From NCBI GenBank assembly GCA_020628545.1, contig JAHDEX010000028.1, positions 14,401 to 50,702 on the forward strand: a stretch of DNA of 36,302 nucleotides. The letters are read 5' to 3'. This document shows, piece by piece, positions 8,837 to 16,922 of the stretch. How positions within the stretch are numbered: the first letter of the stretch is position 1; each line of letters opens with the position of its first letter. Both the position numbers and the translations under genes were made by a program. The notes beneath the pieces are model-generated. The model searched no databases. It saw nothing but the letters and a program-made list of their open reading frames with translations, and was not told the DNA's origin. Source of the stretch: Paracoccaceae bacterium (GTDB taxonomy: Bacteria > Pseudomonadota > Alphaproteobacteria > Rhodobacterales > Rhodobacteraceae).

Positions 8837-9313
8837 CTATGTGGTGGCGAGAACCGGCTTCCGGCTCTCGTAACGTGCCGCAAGTGTGCGGAGATGTTCG
8901 ATGAAGTGGTGCAGGTTCACGTCGACGCGTCGGCTGGCATGCTTGGCTTGCAGATGAGACTGGCGCAATGCCCTCGCGGCTTTCGCCTCGGCAAGCATTT
9001 CAGACTGCCACACCTTGCTGGTGGTCCAGCGCCCACCGTGGGTGGTGCCTTGCAACGGACCAAGGATGCCGCGTTCAGCCAGATGCTCCATCACTGCGGT
9101 GGCTTGTTCAACGGTCAGGTTTGTGGCTGTCGCCAGCCCCCAGACACTGAACACCGCGCGTGACTTTGCATGGACGATGGCCGCCTGCACCGCGCTTTGG
9201 CTGATAGTGCCAGCACCGACCGTTGCAGCCTTGCCCAGCGCGGGCACAGGCATAAGCGGGGCCGAAACGGTCCCGCCCAACATCGCCAGAAATCCGCGCC
9301 GCTTCATCGCCAT
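8837..9313 (-). CDS. Tat-signal hypothetical protein between leuC and leuD
   Basis: The 158-residue product begins with a probable twin-arginine signal (KRRGFLAMLGGTVSAPLMPVPALG), so the mature protein should be exported folded. The mature part contains a segment that looks like a small winged helix (LTVEQATAVMEHLAERGIL followed by GRWTTSKVW, about residues 67-105) and a basic, histidine-containing C-terminal helix. A DNA-binding-like fold behind an export signal is odd, so either the fold guess or the signal may be misleading. The ATG lies three bases past the leuC stop, so it is surely cotranscribed. I do not recognise a named family and assign no function. Confidence 0.75.
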   Translation of the reverse strand: MAMKRRGFLAMLGGTVSAPLMPVPALGKAATVGAGTISQSAVQAAIVHAKSRAVFSVWGLATATNLTVEQATAVMEHLAERGILGPLQGTTHGGRWTTSKVWQSEMLAEAKAARALRQSHLQAKHASRRVDVNLHHFIEHLRTLAARYESRKPVLATT

Positions 9314-9316
9314 CGC

Positions 9317-10720
9317 TTACATCATCTCCCGCACGTCGGTGAGCTTGCCGGTGATCGCTGCTGCCGCTGCCATTTGGGGTGACATCAGATGCGTGCGCCC
9401 GCCCCGGCCCTGACGGCCCTCGAAGTTGCGGTTGGAGGTCGCGGCACAGCGCTCGCCCGGCTGCAACTGGTCGGGGTTCATCGCAAGGCACATGGAACAC
9501 CCGGCCAAACGCCACTCAAAACCAGCCTCTTTGAAAATGTCCGCCAGACCTTCTTCTTCGGCCTGAGCCCGCACGAGGCCAGAACCTGGTACAACCATCG
9601 CCCGTTTTACGGCGATCTTCTTGCCCTTGAGGATATTCGCCGCGGCGCGAAGGTCCTCAATCCTACCATTGGTGCAAGACCCGATGAATACGGTGTCGAT
9701 GGCGATGTCGGACAGTGGCGTGCCTGGCTTCAGGTCCATGTAGTCGAGGGAGCGTTGCGCCGCCCCTACCTTGCCACCTTCAAAGTCATCGGCTGCCGGA
9801 ACGGCGGCCGTGATCGGCAGCACGTCTTCGGGTGAGGTGCCCCAAGTCACAACCGGTGCGATATCTTCGCCCTTGATCGTCACAACCTTGTCGAAGTGCG
9901 CACCTTCGTCAGTGAAAAGCGTTTTCCAATACGCCACTGCCGCTTCCCACTCTGCGCCCTTCGGCGCGTGTGGACGGCCTTTGCAGTATTCAAATGTCTT
10001 CTCATCCGGCGCAATCAGGCCAGCGCGCGCGCCACCTTCGATGGCCATGTTGCAGACCGTCATGCGGCCTTCCATCGACAGATCGCGGATCGCCTCGCCA
10101 CAGTATTCGATGACATAGCCGGTGCCGCCTGCGGTGCCGGTGGCCCCAATGACGGACAGCGTTATGTCTTTGGCCGTCACACCCGGCTTCAACTTGCCCG
10201 TGATCTCAACCTTCATGTTCTTGGATTTCTTCTGGATCAGCGTTTGCGTGGCCAGAACATGTTCCACCTCAGACGTGCCGATCCCGTGCGCCAGCGCGCC
10301 AAACGCGCCATGAGTCGCAGTGTGGCTGTCACCGCAAACAACTGTCATGCCTGGCAGCGTCCAACCCTGCTCTGGCCCGACGATGTGCACGATACCCTGA
10401 CGGACGTCAGACACCGGGTAGTAGTGAATGCCAAAGTCCTTGGCATTCTTATCCAGCGCCGCAACCTGAACGCGGCTGTCTTCCGTCATGGTTGACGCAT
10501 CAGCGCGATCCAGCGTTGTCGGAACGTTGTGATCAGGCACGGCGATAGTTTTGTCAGGCGCGCGTACGGATCGACCCGCCATGCGCAGTCCTTCAAAGGC
10601 CTGCGGGCTTGTCACTTCATGCACGAGGTGACGGTCGATATACAGCAGGCAGGTGCCGTCTTCGGCTTCATGGGCGACATGCGCGTCCCAGATTTTATCA
10701 TAGAGTGTCTTGGGGGACAT
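9317..10720 (-). CDS. leuC: 3-isopropylmalate dehydratase large subunit
   Basis: LeuC carries the [4Fe-4S] cluster of isopropylmalate isomerase. The 467-residue product has all three cluster cysteines: Cys349 in [10 protein letters not shown], and Cys408 and Cys411 in [15 protein letters not shown]. It also has the N-terminal [10 protein letters not shown] and the [33 protein letters not shown] region (residues 128-160) typical of the aconitase family. The length is standard. A good ribosome site (GAGAGGACCC) precedes the ATG. It is the first gene of the leuC / Tat protein / leuD run, and the 250 bases upstream hold a 30-codon ORF and a hairpin that may take part in its control. Confidence 0.98.
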   Translation of the reverse strand: MSPKTLYDKIWDAHVAHEAEDGTCLLYIDRHLVHEVTSPQAFEGLRMAGRSVRAPDKTIAVPDHNVPTTLDRADASTMTEDSRVQVAALDKNAKDFGIHYYPVSDVRQGIVHIVGPEQGWTLPGMTVVCGDSHTATHGAFGALAHGIGTSEVEHVLATQTLIQKKSKNMKVEITGKLKPGVTAKDITLSVIGATGTAGGTGYVIEYCGEAIRDLSMEGRMTVCNMAIEGGARAGLIAPDEKTFEYCKGRPHAPKGAEWEAAVAYWKTLFTDEGAHFDKVVTIKGEDIAPVVTWGTSPEDVLPITAAVPAADDFEGGKVGAAQRSLDYMDLKPGTPLSDIAIDTVFIGSCTNGRIEDLRAAANILKGKKIAVKRAMVVPGSGLVRAQAEEEGLADIFKEAGFEWRLAGCSMCLAMNPDQLQPGERCAATSNRNFEGRQGRGGRTHLMSPQMAAAAAITGKLTDVREMM

Positions 10721-10775
10721 GGGTCCTCTCCCGTGGTTTGCGTAGCGAATAGAATGTCAGGTGACGTGCGAATAC

Positions 10776-10791
10776 AGGGCTCAAAGGCCCT
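10776..10791 (-). other. Small hairpin in the leuC leader
   Basis: The arms AGGGC and GCCCT form a 5-bp stem with a TCAAAG loop, touching the stop codon of the 30-codon leader ORF and about 55 bases ahead of leuC. There is no T-run, so it is not a simple terminator. It could be part of an attenuation or translational control element, but this is weak evidence. Confidence 0.3.
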
Positions 10792-10882
10792 AGCCTAGTC
10801 GGCCGAGGATCGCACAGCTCTCAACGCCATAAAAACGCCAAGGCAGGCGGGCCCGATCATCCATGTCGAAAACAGCGTTCAT
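10790..10882 (-). CDS. Possible 30-residue leader peptide or small protein upstream of leuC
   Basis: A short frame runs from the ATG at 10882 to a TAG at 10790-10792. The product has an acidic start and ends PWRFYGVESCAILGRLG, which reads like natural protein rather than random GC-rich translation. The ribosome site is weak. It holds only three scattered leucines (residues 13, 26 and 29), so it is not a classical Leu-rich attenuator peptide. It lies about 70 bases ahead of leuC on the same strand. Whether it is translated is unknown. Confidence 0.4.
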   Translation of the reverse strand: MNAVFDMDDRARLPWRFYGVESCAILGRLG

Positions 10883-10970
10883 GGCCGTTCGTCTACCATC
10901 GGACTGGGGTCACCCGCAAGGTGTCTGACACATGGCCCGATAATCAGTTGGCAACGGCACGCAGCCCTTG

Positions 10971-11534
10971 TCAGCCAACGCGCGAAACGCGTCTCTCACG
11001 GGTAGTCTGGAATTCCGGATAGGCAGATGCAGGCAGTTCCTCGGGCATCTGCGCTTCTTTCACTGGAACGAGGACGGAGACGTTATCGATCGGCTCATGA
11101 AAGGCGGATACGGCCTTTCGTCGTGTGAAGCAAAGCGACATGCCAAGCCCGATGCAGACGGCACTGGTGGCGATCAGGAAGATCGCCATTGCGGCGGCCA
11201 TCTGATTGGCGACGGGCGCATCAAGTTGGGCGACCACCATCGCGCTGACCCCAACAAACGCATAGAGCAGAGGGAACATCAAATGCGCCAGCGTGAGCGG
11301 GATCAATTGGTTGAGGCGGGTAGGATGCGCAATCCACGTCGGCGTCAGGTAAGGCCACACCAGCGCAATGCTGACAACGCCTGTGACCACCGCAACCGTC
11401 AACGGCGTGCCGATATATTGCTCTCGCGCAAGAGCGCCAGGCACGTTCCCGATCATCCAGGCCACAATGGCAAAACCAACGAACGCCTGGGCGCGGTAGG
11501 TGACTGAATAAAAGTGATGTGCGAAGCCGCGCAT
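10971..11534 (-). CDS. Membrane protein of unknown function
   Basis: The 187-residue product has four likely membrane helices (about residues 16-35, 43-62, 78-100 and 110-132) and a polar C-terminal tail of about 50 residues. I recognise no family motif. It is transcribed in the same direction as leuC but 250 bases upstream, so it is probably a separate unit. The start codon ATG at 11534 follows CATCACTTTTATTCAG-like sequence without a clear ribosome site, so the start is not certain. Confidence 0.65.
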   Translation of the reverse strand: MRGFAHHFYSVTYRAQAFVGFAIVAWMIGNVPGALAREQYIGTPLTVAVVTGVVSIALVWPYLTPTWIAHPTRLNQLIPLTLAHLMFPLLYAFVGVSAMVVAQLDAPVANQMAAAMAIFLIATSAVCIGLGMSLCFTRRKAVSAFHEPIDNVSVLVPVKEAQMPEELPASAYPEFQTTRERRVSRVG

Positions 11535-11868
11535 GCAGTTTCTCCAACGACGGATGTGTGCTCGAATATGCTACTCAGTTTTCAGCTTTCTATGTCGGGT
11601 TTTGGGCAAGTGCGCGGCACCTGTTTTTGCGCTGGCACAAATCCGCCAAGGCCGTCGGCGGTTGTTTACCAAACGGCACCAATGCTGGGTTTTTGCGGAA
11701 GGGCCCCGCGCGACTTTTTCGCAACAGTGGCAAATCGAGGCGAGAGATTCGCGGACTTCGCACCGCCGCAACAGTCGCCGCGCGAAACCGATTTGATTGC
11801 TGATCCACAGCACACCGTCGGGCCGAGTAAGCGCCGTCCGTCAGGGTTACCGCGGCCGTTGCGGCCCC
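11535..11868. other. Gap of about 330 bases with no supported gene
   Basis: This stretch between the membrane-protein gene and the XRE gene has several overlapping open frames on both strands, but none has a convincing start, ribosome site or protein-like composition. GC-rich runs near 11855-11870 can form a weak short hairpin after the XRE gene. I see no RNA gene or repeat. Confidence 0.5.
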
Positions 11869-12075
11869 CTAGATCTCTTCAGCTTCCAGAAGATCACCAG
11901 GCTGACAATCGAGCGCTTTGCAGATCTTGGCCAATGTCTCGAACCGGATCCCTTTGACCTTGCCCGATTTCAGAAGACTCAGGTTCTGCTCGGTGATTCC
12001 AATCTCGGCCGCCAGATCCCGCGACTTCATTTTGCGACGTGCCAGCATCACATCAAGACGCACCACAATTTCCAT
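11869..12075 (-). CDS. Small XRE-family HTH regulator (YozG-like)
   Basis: The product (68 residues from the ATG at 12075) is a single Cro/C1-type helix-turn-helix domain, with LARRKMKSRDLAAEIGITEQ and NLSLLKSGKVKGIRFETLAKIC, ending LDCQPGDLL. This is the common form of regulators encoded beside DUF2975 membrane proteins. Its ATG overlaps the stop of the DUF2975 gene (TGATG, 12073-12077), so the two are translationally coupled. A longer frame from 12129 would overlap the upstream gene and adds no conserved sequence. It probably controls its own operon, perhaps with the DUF2975 protein as the membrane signal; that part is inference. Confidence 0.88.
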   Translation of the reverse strand: MEIVVRLDVMLARRKMKSRDLAAEIGITEQNLSLLKSGKVKGIRFETLAKICKALDCQPGDLLEAEEI

Positions 12076-12611
12076 CAGATAAACGCGCGATTCTCGGCGC
12101 GGATCGCTGCTGCGTCGCGCATCGCCCAACCGATCACTGTCAGTAGTGCGCCTGCTACGAATACCCCGAGCATATCTGTGCTCAGACTAATGCTCAGGCT
12201 GCGCATGCCGACAGGGTTTTCCCAAGTGACTAAAACCGATTTGAGCGGCATTGACACCAACTGCGCGCATCCGATCATCAGGAAGCCACGCCCGATCTTG
12301 CCAATGCGAAACGCTGCTTCGTCGGTCAGGACGAGACCAGCCTGAAAGCATCGGAAAAGCCTGCGCATCTGATCGAGTGTCCAGAGCCACAGCAACAATG
12401 GAACAAACCCCACGACGACGACAGCGATGATTTGCCATGTCGTCATGTCTGGTGAGACCGCCACCCCTGGATGTGCGGCCTGCAGGTCAGTCGGGGTCGG
12501 CGGCACGAACCAGAGCCATGCGACAGCGCCCAAAGTGATGGACACCATCAATGCTGTCGTGACCCCATTCAGGAGACGTGACAGCCTGCGAACCGCATTC
12601 TCATGTGTCAT
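12075..12611 (-). CDS. DUF2975 domain-containing membrane protein
   Basis: The 178-residue product has four membrane helices (about residues 16-36, 58-77, 100-125 and 147-165) and the DUF2975 hallmark between helices 2 and 3, LDQMRRLFRCFQAGLVLTDEAAFRIGKIG. Members of this family are paired with a tiny XRE regulator, as here, and are thought to act as its sensor or partner; the signal is unknown. The ATG follows AAAAGGCATAAAA, a usable ribosome site. It diverges from a lipoprotein gene across about 65 AT-rich bases. Confidence 0.88.
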   Translation of the reverse strand: MTHENAVRRLSRLLNGVTTALMVSITLGAVAWLWFVPPTPTDLQAAHPGVAVSPDMTTWQIIAVVVVGFVPLLLWLWTLDQMRRLFRCFQAGLVLTDEAAFRIGKIGRGFLMIGCAQLVSMPLKSVLVTWENPVGMRSLSISLSTDMLGVFVAGALLTVIGWAMRDAAAIRAENRAFI

Positions 12612-12678
12612 TTTTATGCCTTTTCAAATTACTTTTTTAACGTAAAACAATAAACAGTATTTGTCAAAGGAGAATCCT
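12612..12678. promoter_or_regulatory. AT-rich divergent promoter region
   Basis: This short AT-rich gap between the DUF2975 gene (minus) and the lipoprotein gene (plus) must hold both promoters. It contains a weak symmetric element, TTAC-N9-GTAA (12629-12645), that could be a site for the XRE protein. The ribosome site AAAGGAG (12666-12672) belongs to the lipoprotein gene. Confidence 0.5.
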
Positions 12679-13206
12679 ATGCTGCGCCTCACCATCACCT
12701 TCAGCGCTCTATGTCTTGCTGCATGCACTGCGATGGTGCCATCGACCGCACTCCAGTTGATGAGCCTGTCGCCATTGACTGCCGACCCGGCGGCGCTGGC
12801 CGTTCGGATCGATCTACCCAAAACCATCGGCATCCAACCCGACAGCGCGAAACTGACCCTATCGAATACGTATCGGGACGAAATAGCCGCCCATACCTAT
12901 ACGCTGGACAGGCCCGGCGATGCGTCCCTCTTCCGTATCGCTCCGAAGGATGTTGCCGGTCTGCGGGACCTTCAGACAAAAATCCGGGCACAGGAAGATA
13001 CGGCGCCGCAGGAGAATTCCGGATCGCTCAGCGTGACCGCAAGCCCCTGCCTAAAAAGTGACTTCGCAAGCCTTGATGATCGCGTCAGCGTCTCAATCCG
13101 GACGGCACCTGACGGGGCATTTTTGCCCCTCTTTCGTGATCAGCCGCTTTCCAAGCTCTTTGGCCCTACTGACCTCTCTGCTTTGCCCCTGTGTGACATC
13201 CCCTGA
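12679..13206 (+). CDS. Putative lipoprotein of unknown function
   Basis: The product (175 residues from the ATG at 12679) starts with a lipoprotein signal, LRLTITFSALCLAAC, with the lipobox LAAC at about residue 16, so the mature protein should be lipid-anchored at the cell envelope. The rest is soluble, alternating in pattern like a beta-rich domain, with one later cysteine pair (near SPCLKS and PLCDIP) that could form a disulphide. I recognise no family. The ribosome site AAAGGAG is strong and fixes the start. It diverges from the DUF2975/XRE pair, which suggests shared control. Confidence 0.75.
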   Translation: MLRLTITFSALCLAACTAMVPSTALQLMSLSPLTADPAALAVRIDLPKTIGIQPDSAKLTLSNTYRDEIAAHTYTLDRPGDASLFRIAPKDVAGLRDLQTKIRAQEDTAPQENSGSLSVTASPCLKSDFASLDDRVSVSIRTAPDGAFLPLFRDQPLSKLFGPTDLSALPLCDIP

Positions 13207-13278
13207 TCACAGCAAAACAATTCACCGCAAAACCGTTGAGATGCTGCAGTTGCAGTGTTATCTTTTGCCCATGCCAAG

Positions 13279-13298
13279 CGTCCGGGCTTTTGCGGACG
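13279..13298 (+). other. Hairpin in the rsfS leader
   Basis: The arms CGTCCG and CGGACG enclose an 8-base loop (GGCTTTTG), eight bases ahead of the AGGAGG ribosome site. There is no T-run after it. It may shape the leader of the rsfS message; function unknown. Confidence 0.35.
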
Positions 13299-13315
13299 TA
13301 CATCTTAGGAGGACA

Positions 13316-13375
13316 ATGAACTGTCTTTATCCGCATCGGCTGAACACGCAGCCAACCCCGGGTCTCAGGCCATGA
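13316..13375 (+). CDS. 19-codon upstream ORF overlapping the rsfS start
   Basis: An ATG at 13316, three bases after a consensus AGGAGG (13307-13312), opens a 19-codon frame MNCLYPHRLNTQPTPGLRP whose TGA overlaps the rsfS ATG (ATGA, 13372-13375). The spacing to the ribosome site is short. An alternative reading is that the AGGAGG serves a CTG at 13321, eight bases away, that is in frame with rsfS and would add 17 residues to RsfS. Either way the best ribosome site here is not placed for the ATG at 13372. Confidence 0.4.
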   Translation: MNCLYPHRLNTQPTPGLRP

Positions 13376-13743
13376 GCACCCAACAGACCGCAACTAGCGA
13401 TGCGCTGCTTGCGGCAATCCTCAAATCCCTCGACGATGACAAAGGCGAAGACATCGTGCAGATCAATCTGCGCGGCAAGTCTGAGATGGGTGACTATATG
13501 GTCATCGCATCTGGCCGCTCCACCCGTCAGGTCTCTGCCATGGCAGAGAAGATGACCGACAAGCTCAAGCAAGAGTTTGGGGTTCTGTCAAAGGTCGAAG
13601 GGAAAGACACCGGCGATTGGGTTTTGATCGATACCGGTGATGTCATTGTGCATATCTTCCGCCCCGAAGTGCGGGAGTTCTATCAGCTGGAAAAGATGTG
13701 GGCGCCCAGTAGCGACGCCGCTGTATCTGTCAAAGCTGACTGA
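13372..13743 (+). CDS. rsfS: Ribosome silencing factor RsfS
   Basis: RsfS (Iojap/DUF143 family) binds ribosomal protein L14 and blocks subunit joining when nutrients are scarce. The 123-residue product has the family core DDKGEDIVQINLRGKSEMGDYMVIASGRSTRQVSAMAEKM and then KVEGKDTGDWVLIDTGDVIVHIF. It starts the run rsfS-rlmH-gpmI, a common alphaproteobacterial order. The assigned ATG at 13372 lacks its own ribosome site and overlaps a 19-codon ORF, so it may be translated by coupling, or the true start may be a CTG at 13321. Confidence 0.96.
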   Translation: MSTQQTATSDALLAAILKSLDDDKGEDIVQINLRGKSEMGDYMVIASGRSTRQVSAMAEKMTDKLKQEFGVLSKVEGKDTGDWVLIDTGDVIVHIFRPEVREFYQLEKMWAPSSDAAVSVKAD

Positions 13744-13749
13744 CGCGTT

Positions 13750-14220
13750 ATGCGCGTGACAATCTGCGCGGTCGGCCGCTTGCGCAAGGGGCCGGAGCGA
13801 GAGCTTTATGACGACTATCTGACCCGTTTTGACCGGACGGGTCGCCCTCTCGCCCTTGGCCCTGCCAAGCTGGTTGAGGTGGAAGACAAGAAGGGTGGCG
13901 GCATGCCTGCCGAAGCCGCCTTGCTGGAACGGTCGATTCCCAACGGATCATTGATCTGCACGATGGATGAGCGTGGCGAGGTCATGACGTCGCCCGCTTT
14001 TGCCCAGAAGCTTGCCAACTGGCGCGATCAGGGACGCAGCGATCTGACGTTTGTGATCGGCGGCGCTGACGGGATCGATCCAAGCCTGCGCGCAAAGGCT
14101 GATGCCTCACTCAGTTTCGGCAAAATGGTCTGGCCGCATATGCTGGTCCGCGTGATGCTGGCAGAGCAGCTCTACCGTGCGGCGTCGATCCTCGCGGGCG
14201 GGCCGTATCATCGGGTCTGA
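13750..14220 (+). CDS. rlmH: 23S rRNA pseudouridine-1915 N3-methyltransferase
   Basis: RlmH is a SPOUT methyltransferase that methylates pseudouridine 1915 in helix 69 of 23S rRNA, acting on the assembled 70S ribosome. The 156-residue product has the SAM-binding knot LTFVIGGADGIDP (about residues 98-110) and the conserved C-terminus MLVRVMLAEQLYRAASILAGGPYH. Length and end are standard. It starts six bases after rsfS and is surely cotranscribed with it. Confidence 0.97.
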   Translation: MRVTICAVGRLRKGPERELYDDYLTRFDRTGRPLALGPAKLVEVEDKKGGGMPAEAALLERSIPNGSLICTMDERGEVMTSPAFAQKLANWRDQGRSDLTFVIGGADGIDPSLRAKADASLSFGKMVWPHMLVRVMLAEQLYRAASILAGGPYHRV

Positions 14221-14301
14221 TCCGCATATTTCGACGACGCATCGGTTCCCCTTTTCCATACCTTCCGTTAGACCTCCGGCAAGAAACTGAAGGAGCGCCC
14301 G

Positions 14302-15816
14302 ATGCCGACCCCCAAACCCGTTGTGCTTTGTATTCTTGATGGCTGGGGAAAACGTGCGGAAACGGAAGGGAATGCTCCGGCGCTTGCCAAGACGCCGCAT
14401 TTCGACCGGATCATGCAAGGGCCCCACGCACAGCTTCTGACTCATGGGCGTGATGCCGGGTTGCCGACCGGGCAGATGGGCAATTCCGAGGTTGGCCATA
14501 CGAATATAGGTGCGGGGCGTGTCGTGGCGATGGACCTTGGCCAGATCGACCTGGCAATTGAGGATGGCAGTTTTGCAAAGCAAGACGCCCTGCAAGACTT
14601 CATTGCGACATTAAGAAACAGCGGCGGCACGGCGCATCTGATGGGCGTGATCTCAGACGGCGGGGTCCATGGTCATGTCGCCCATATCGTGGCGGCGGCG
14701 GAATCGATCACCGCGGCGGGTGTACCCGTGGTTTTGCATGCGATCACCGACGGACGCGATGTGGCGCCATCGTCCGCAGAAAAGTACCTTGCCGAGCTGC
14801 GGCACGACTTGCCGGAAGGCGTTGAGATCGCGACGGTCATTGGACGCTACTACGCGATGGACCGGGATAACCGGTGGGAGCGTGTTGCGACGGCTTATGA
14901 GGCGATGGTGAACGGCGCCGGCGAGACAGCGGACAGCGCGGAAGCCGCGATTGCGGCAGCTTACGAAAACGGCAAAACGGATGAGTTCATCCCTGCAACT
15001 GTCATTGATGGATACTTGGGTTTCGCAGACGCGGATGGTCTGTTCTGCCTCAACTTCCGATCCGACCGGGCGCGGGAAATTCTGGAGGCGATTGGCAATC
15101 CCAATTTCGAAGGTTTTGAGCGTGACATGCCACGCTTGGCTGCGCGGCTTGGGATGGTTGAATACTCGGACCGCCATGTGGATTGGTACAAGACTGTATT
15201 CCCAAAACGCAGCATTCCCAACACGTTAGGCGAGTGGGTGTCGAAACACGACAAATCGCAGTTCCGGCTGGCGGAGACAGAGAAATACCCACATGTTACC
15301 TTCTTTCTGAACGGCGGAGAAGAAACAGCTTTTCCGGGCGAAGAGCGGCATATGCCGAAGTCGCCAAAGGTTGCGACCTACGATCTGCAGCCAGAAATGT
15401 CGGCCGGTGAGGTGACGGAGCATTTTGTTGCCGCCATTGAAAAGGGCTACGACCTGATCGTCACCAATTTCGCAAACCCCGATATGGTCGGCCATACCGG
15501 TGATCTGGACGCCGCGATCGCAGCGTGTGAGGCGGTGGATGCGGGCCTTGGTGCGGTGCTGGAGGCGCTTGAGGCTGCGGGTGGTGCGATGATCGTGACC
15601 GCAGATCACGGCAACTGCGAGACGATGATAGATCCTGAAACCGGCGGTCCACATACGGCACATACCCTCAACCCTGTGCCAGTTGCACTTGTGGGTGGGC
15701 CGGAGGGTGCAAGCCTGCGTGACGGGCGGCTTGCGGACTTGGCGCCGACCATCCTTGCCTTGATGGATTTGCCGCAACCAGATGAGATGACTGGCGAAAG
15801 CTTGATTGCCACATGA
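14302..15816 (+). CDS. gpmI: 2,3-bisphosphoglycerate-independent phosphoglycerate mutase
   Basis: GpmI interconverts 3- and 2-phosphoglycerate in glycolysis and gluconeogenesis using two Mn2+ ions and a phosphoserine. The 504-residue product has the N-terminal CILDGWG metal ligand, the nucleophile Ser62 in QMGNSEVGHTNIGAGR, the substrate loop ITDGRDVAPSSA, and the C-terminal metal ligands in ANPDMVGHTGD and VTADHGNCE. The ribosome site GAAGGAGCGCCCG is strong. Its stop overlaps the ATG of the envC-like gene (ATGA, 15813-15816). Confidence 0.98.
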   Translation: MPTPKPVVLCILDGWGKRAETEGNAPALAKTPHFDRIMQGPHAQLLTHGRDAGLPTGQMGNSEVGHTNIGAGRVVAMDLGQIDLAIEDGSFAKQDALQDFIATLRNSGGTAHLMGVISDGGVHGHVAHIVAAAESITAAGVPVVLHAITDGRDVAPSSAEKYLAELRHDLPEGVEIATVIGRYYAMDRDNRWERVATAYEAMVNGAGETADSAEAAIAAAYENGKTDEFIPATVIDGYLGFADADGLFCLNFRSDRAREILEAIGNPNFEGFERDMPRLAARLGMVEYSDRHVDWYKTVFPKRSIPNTLGEWVSKHDKSQFRLAETEKYPHVTFFLNGGEETAFPGEERHMPKSPKVATYDLQPEMSAGEVTEHFVAAIEKGYDLIVTNFANPDMVGHTGDLDAAIAACEAVDAGLGAVLEALEAAGGAMIVTADHGNCETMIDPETGGPHTAHTLNPVPVALVGGPEGASLRDGRLADLAPTILALMDLPQPDEMTGESLIAT

Positions 15817-16922
15817 TCCGACCGGCACTCCTTTGCCTGGCGCTGGCTGCGCCGGTCGCGGCGCAGGACGCGTCGGCCACGCAAACGGCTGCAGCGGCGG
15901 CGCGCTTAAATGCGGCGGATCAGCTGTTGCGCGATGCGCCGCATAGCGAGCAGATGATTGCGACGCTTGTGGCCGCAACTCAGACCTATGAAGATGGCTT
16001 GATCGCAGTTCGAGCAGGTTTGCGCGACACCAATGCTCAGCGGGATGCGCTGCGCGCGGCCTTGATCGCAGACCGGGATCAGGTGGCACAGCTCCTCACC
16101 GTCCTGCAGGCCCCAAACACGCCTACGCGACCGGCGCTTGCCATCCATCCGGACGGGGCACGAAGCACAATCCGCGCGCAGATGATGCAAGCGTCGCTGT
16201 CACGCAATATCGAAGCCGATGCGGCGCATCTGCGCGAGCAATTGGTGCTGTACCAGAAGGTCGCCACGTTGACCGAGACGGCCTCAACCACCCTGCAATT
16301 GGGCGAGGCCGGCTTGGCTAGCGCGCAGTCCACCTTGCGCGTCGCACTGGCCGAGCAACCGGCGCCGCCGGAACGGTTCACCGAAGACCCAGCAGTGATC
16401 GCCGCGCTCAGCGACGCGGCAACGACGCGGGACCAGTTCATCGATGCGCTGACCCGCCTCTACGACGGTGGCTTACCCAGTGACGCAACATTGGCCAGCA
16501 AGGGGGCCCTACTGTTGCCAGTGTCGGGGCGGGCCTTGCCGCAAGACACGCAATCGCCGGGACTAATTGTCGCGACACCTGCGGGCGCGCTTCTGGTCGC
16601 CCCAAGCTCTGCCACGATCCTTTACCAAGGGCCCCTGCCCGGTTTCTCGAACGCCGTGGTGCTGGAACCGACAAGCGGAACAACCTTCGTTTTCGGGGGA
16701 TTGGGCGAAACCTTCGGCAAGGCGGGGCAGATCATCCCCGCGGGCTGGCCGCTTGGTTTCGTTGTCGGCGCAAACCGGCCTTCTGACACAGAATTGACCA
16801 CAAACACCGTTGCTGGCGCTGGGAATGACGCACAAGCCCTTTATCTTGAGGTCAGAGAGGGGCAAACTCTGGTCGATCCGGCATCGTGGTTTGCCCTGGA
16901 ACAACAAATGGACGTGAAATGA
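15813..16922 (+). CDS. EnvC-like murein hydrolase activator with degenerate LytM domain
   Basis: The 369-residue product has a signal peptide (LLCLALAAPVAAQ), then helical, coiled-coil-like sequence from about residue 25 to 200, and a C-terminal LytM/M23-like domain (about 235-350: LIVATPAGALLVAPSSATI, GFSNAVVLEPTSGTTFVFGGLG, AGQIIPAGWPLGFVVG). The zinc-binding histidines of active M23 peptidases are missing: the usual HGxG...YxH region reads TSGTTFVFGGL. This fits a periplasmic activator of amidases like EnvC rather than a peptidase. It overlaps gpmI at its start and ctpA at its end by four bases each, so the three are translated as a set. Confidence 0.88.
   Translation: MIRPALLCLALAAPVAAQDASATQTAAAAARLNAADQLLRDAPHSEQMIATLVAATQTYEDGLIAVRAGLRDTNAQRDALRAALIADRDQVAQLLTVLQAPNTPTRPALAIHPDGARSTIRAQMMQASLSRNIEADAAHLREQLVLYQKVATLTETASTTLQLGEAGLASAQSTLRVALAEQPAPPERFTEDPAVIAALSDAATTRDQFIDALTRLYDGGLPSDATLASKGALLLPVSGRALPQDTQSPGLIVATPAGALLVAPSSATILYQGPLPGFSNAVVLEPTSGTTFVFGGLGETFGKAGQIIPAGWPLGFVVGANRPSDTELTTNTVAGAGNDAQALYLEVREGQTLVDPASWFALEQQMDVK

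Noticed and set aside
10790..10882. A classical leucine attenuator peptide ahead of leuC
   Set aside because: The frame has only three scattered leucine codons and no terminator with a T-run follows, so the classical mechanism is not supported; the ORF is kept as a finding of unknown role.
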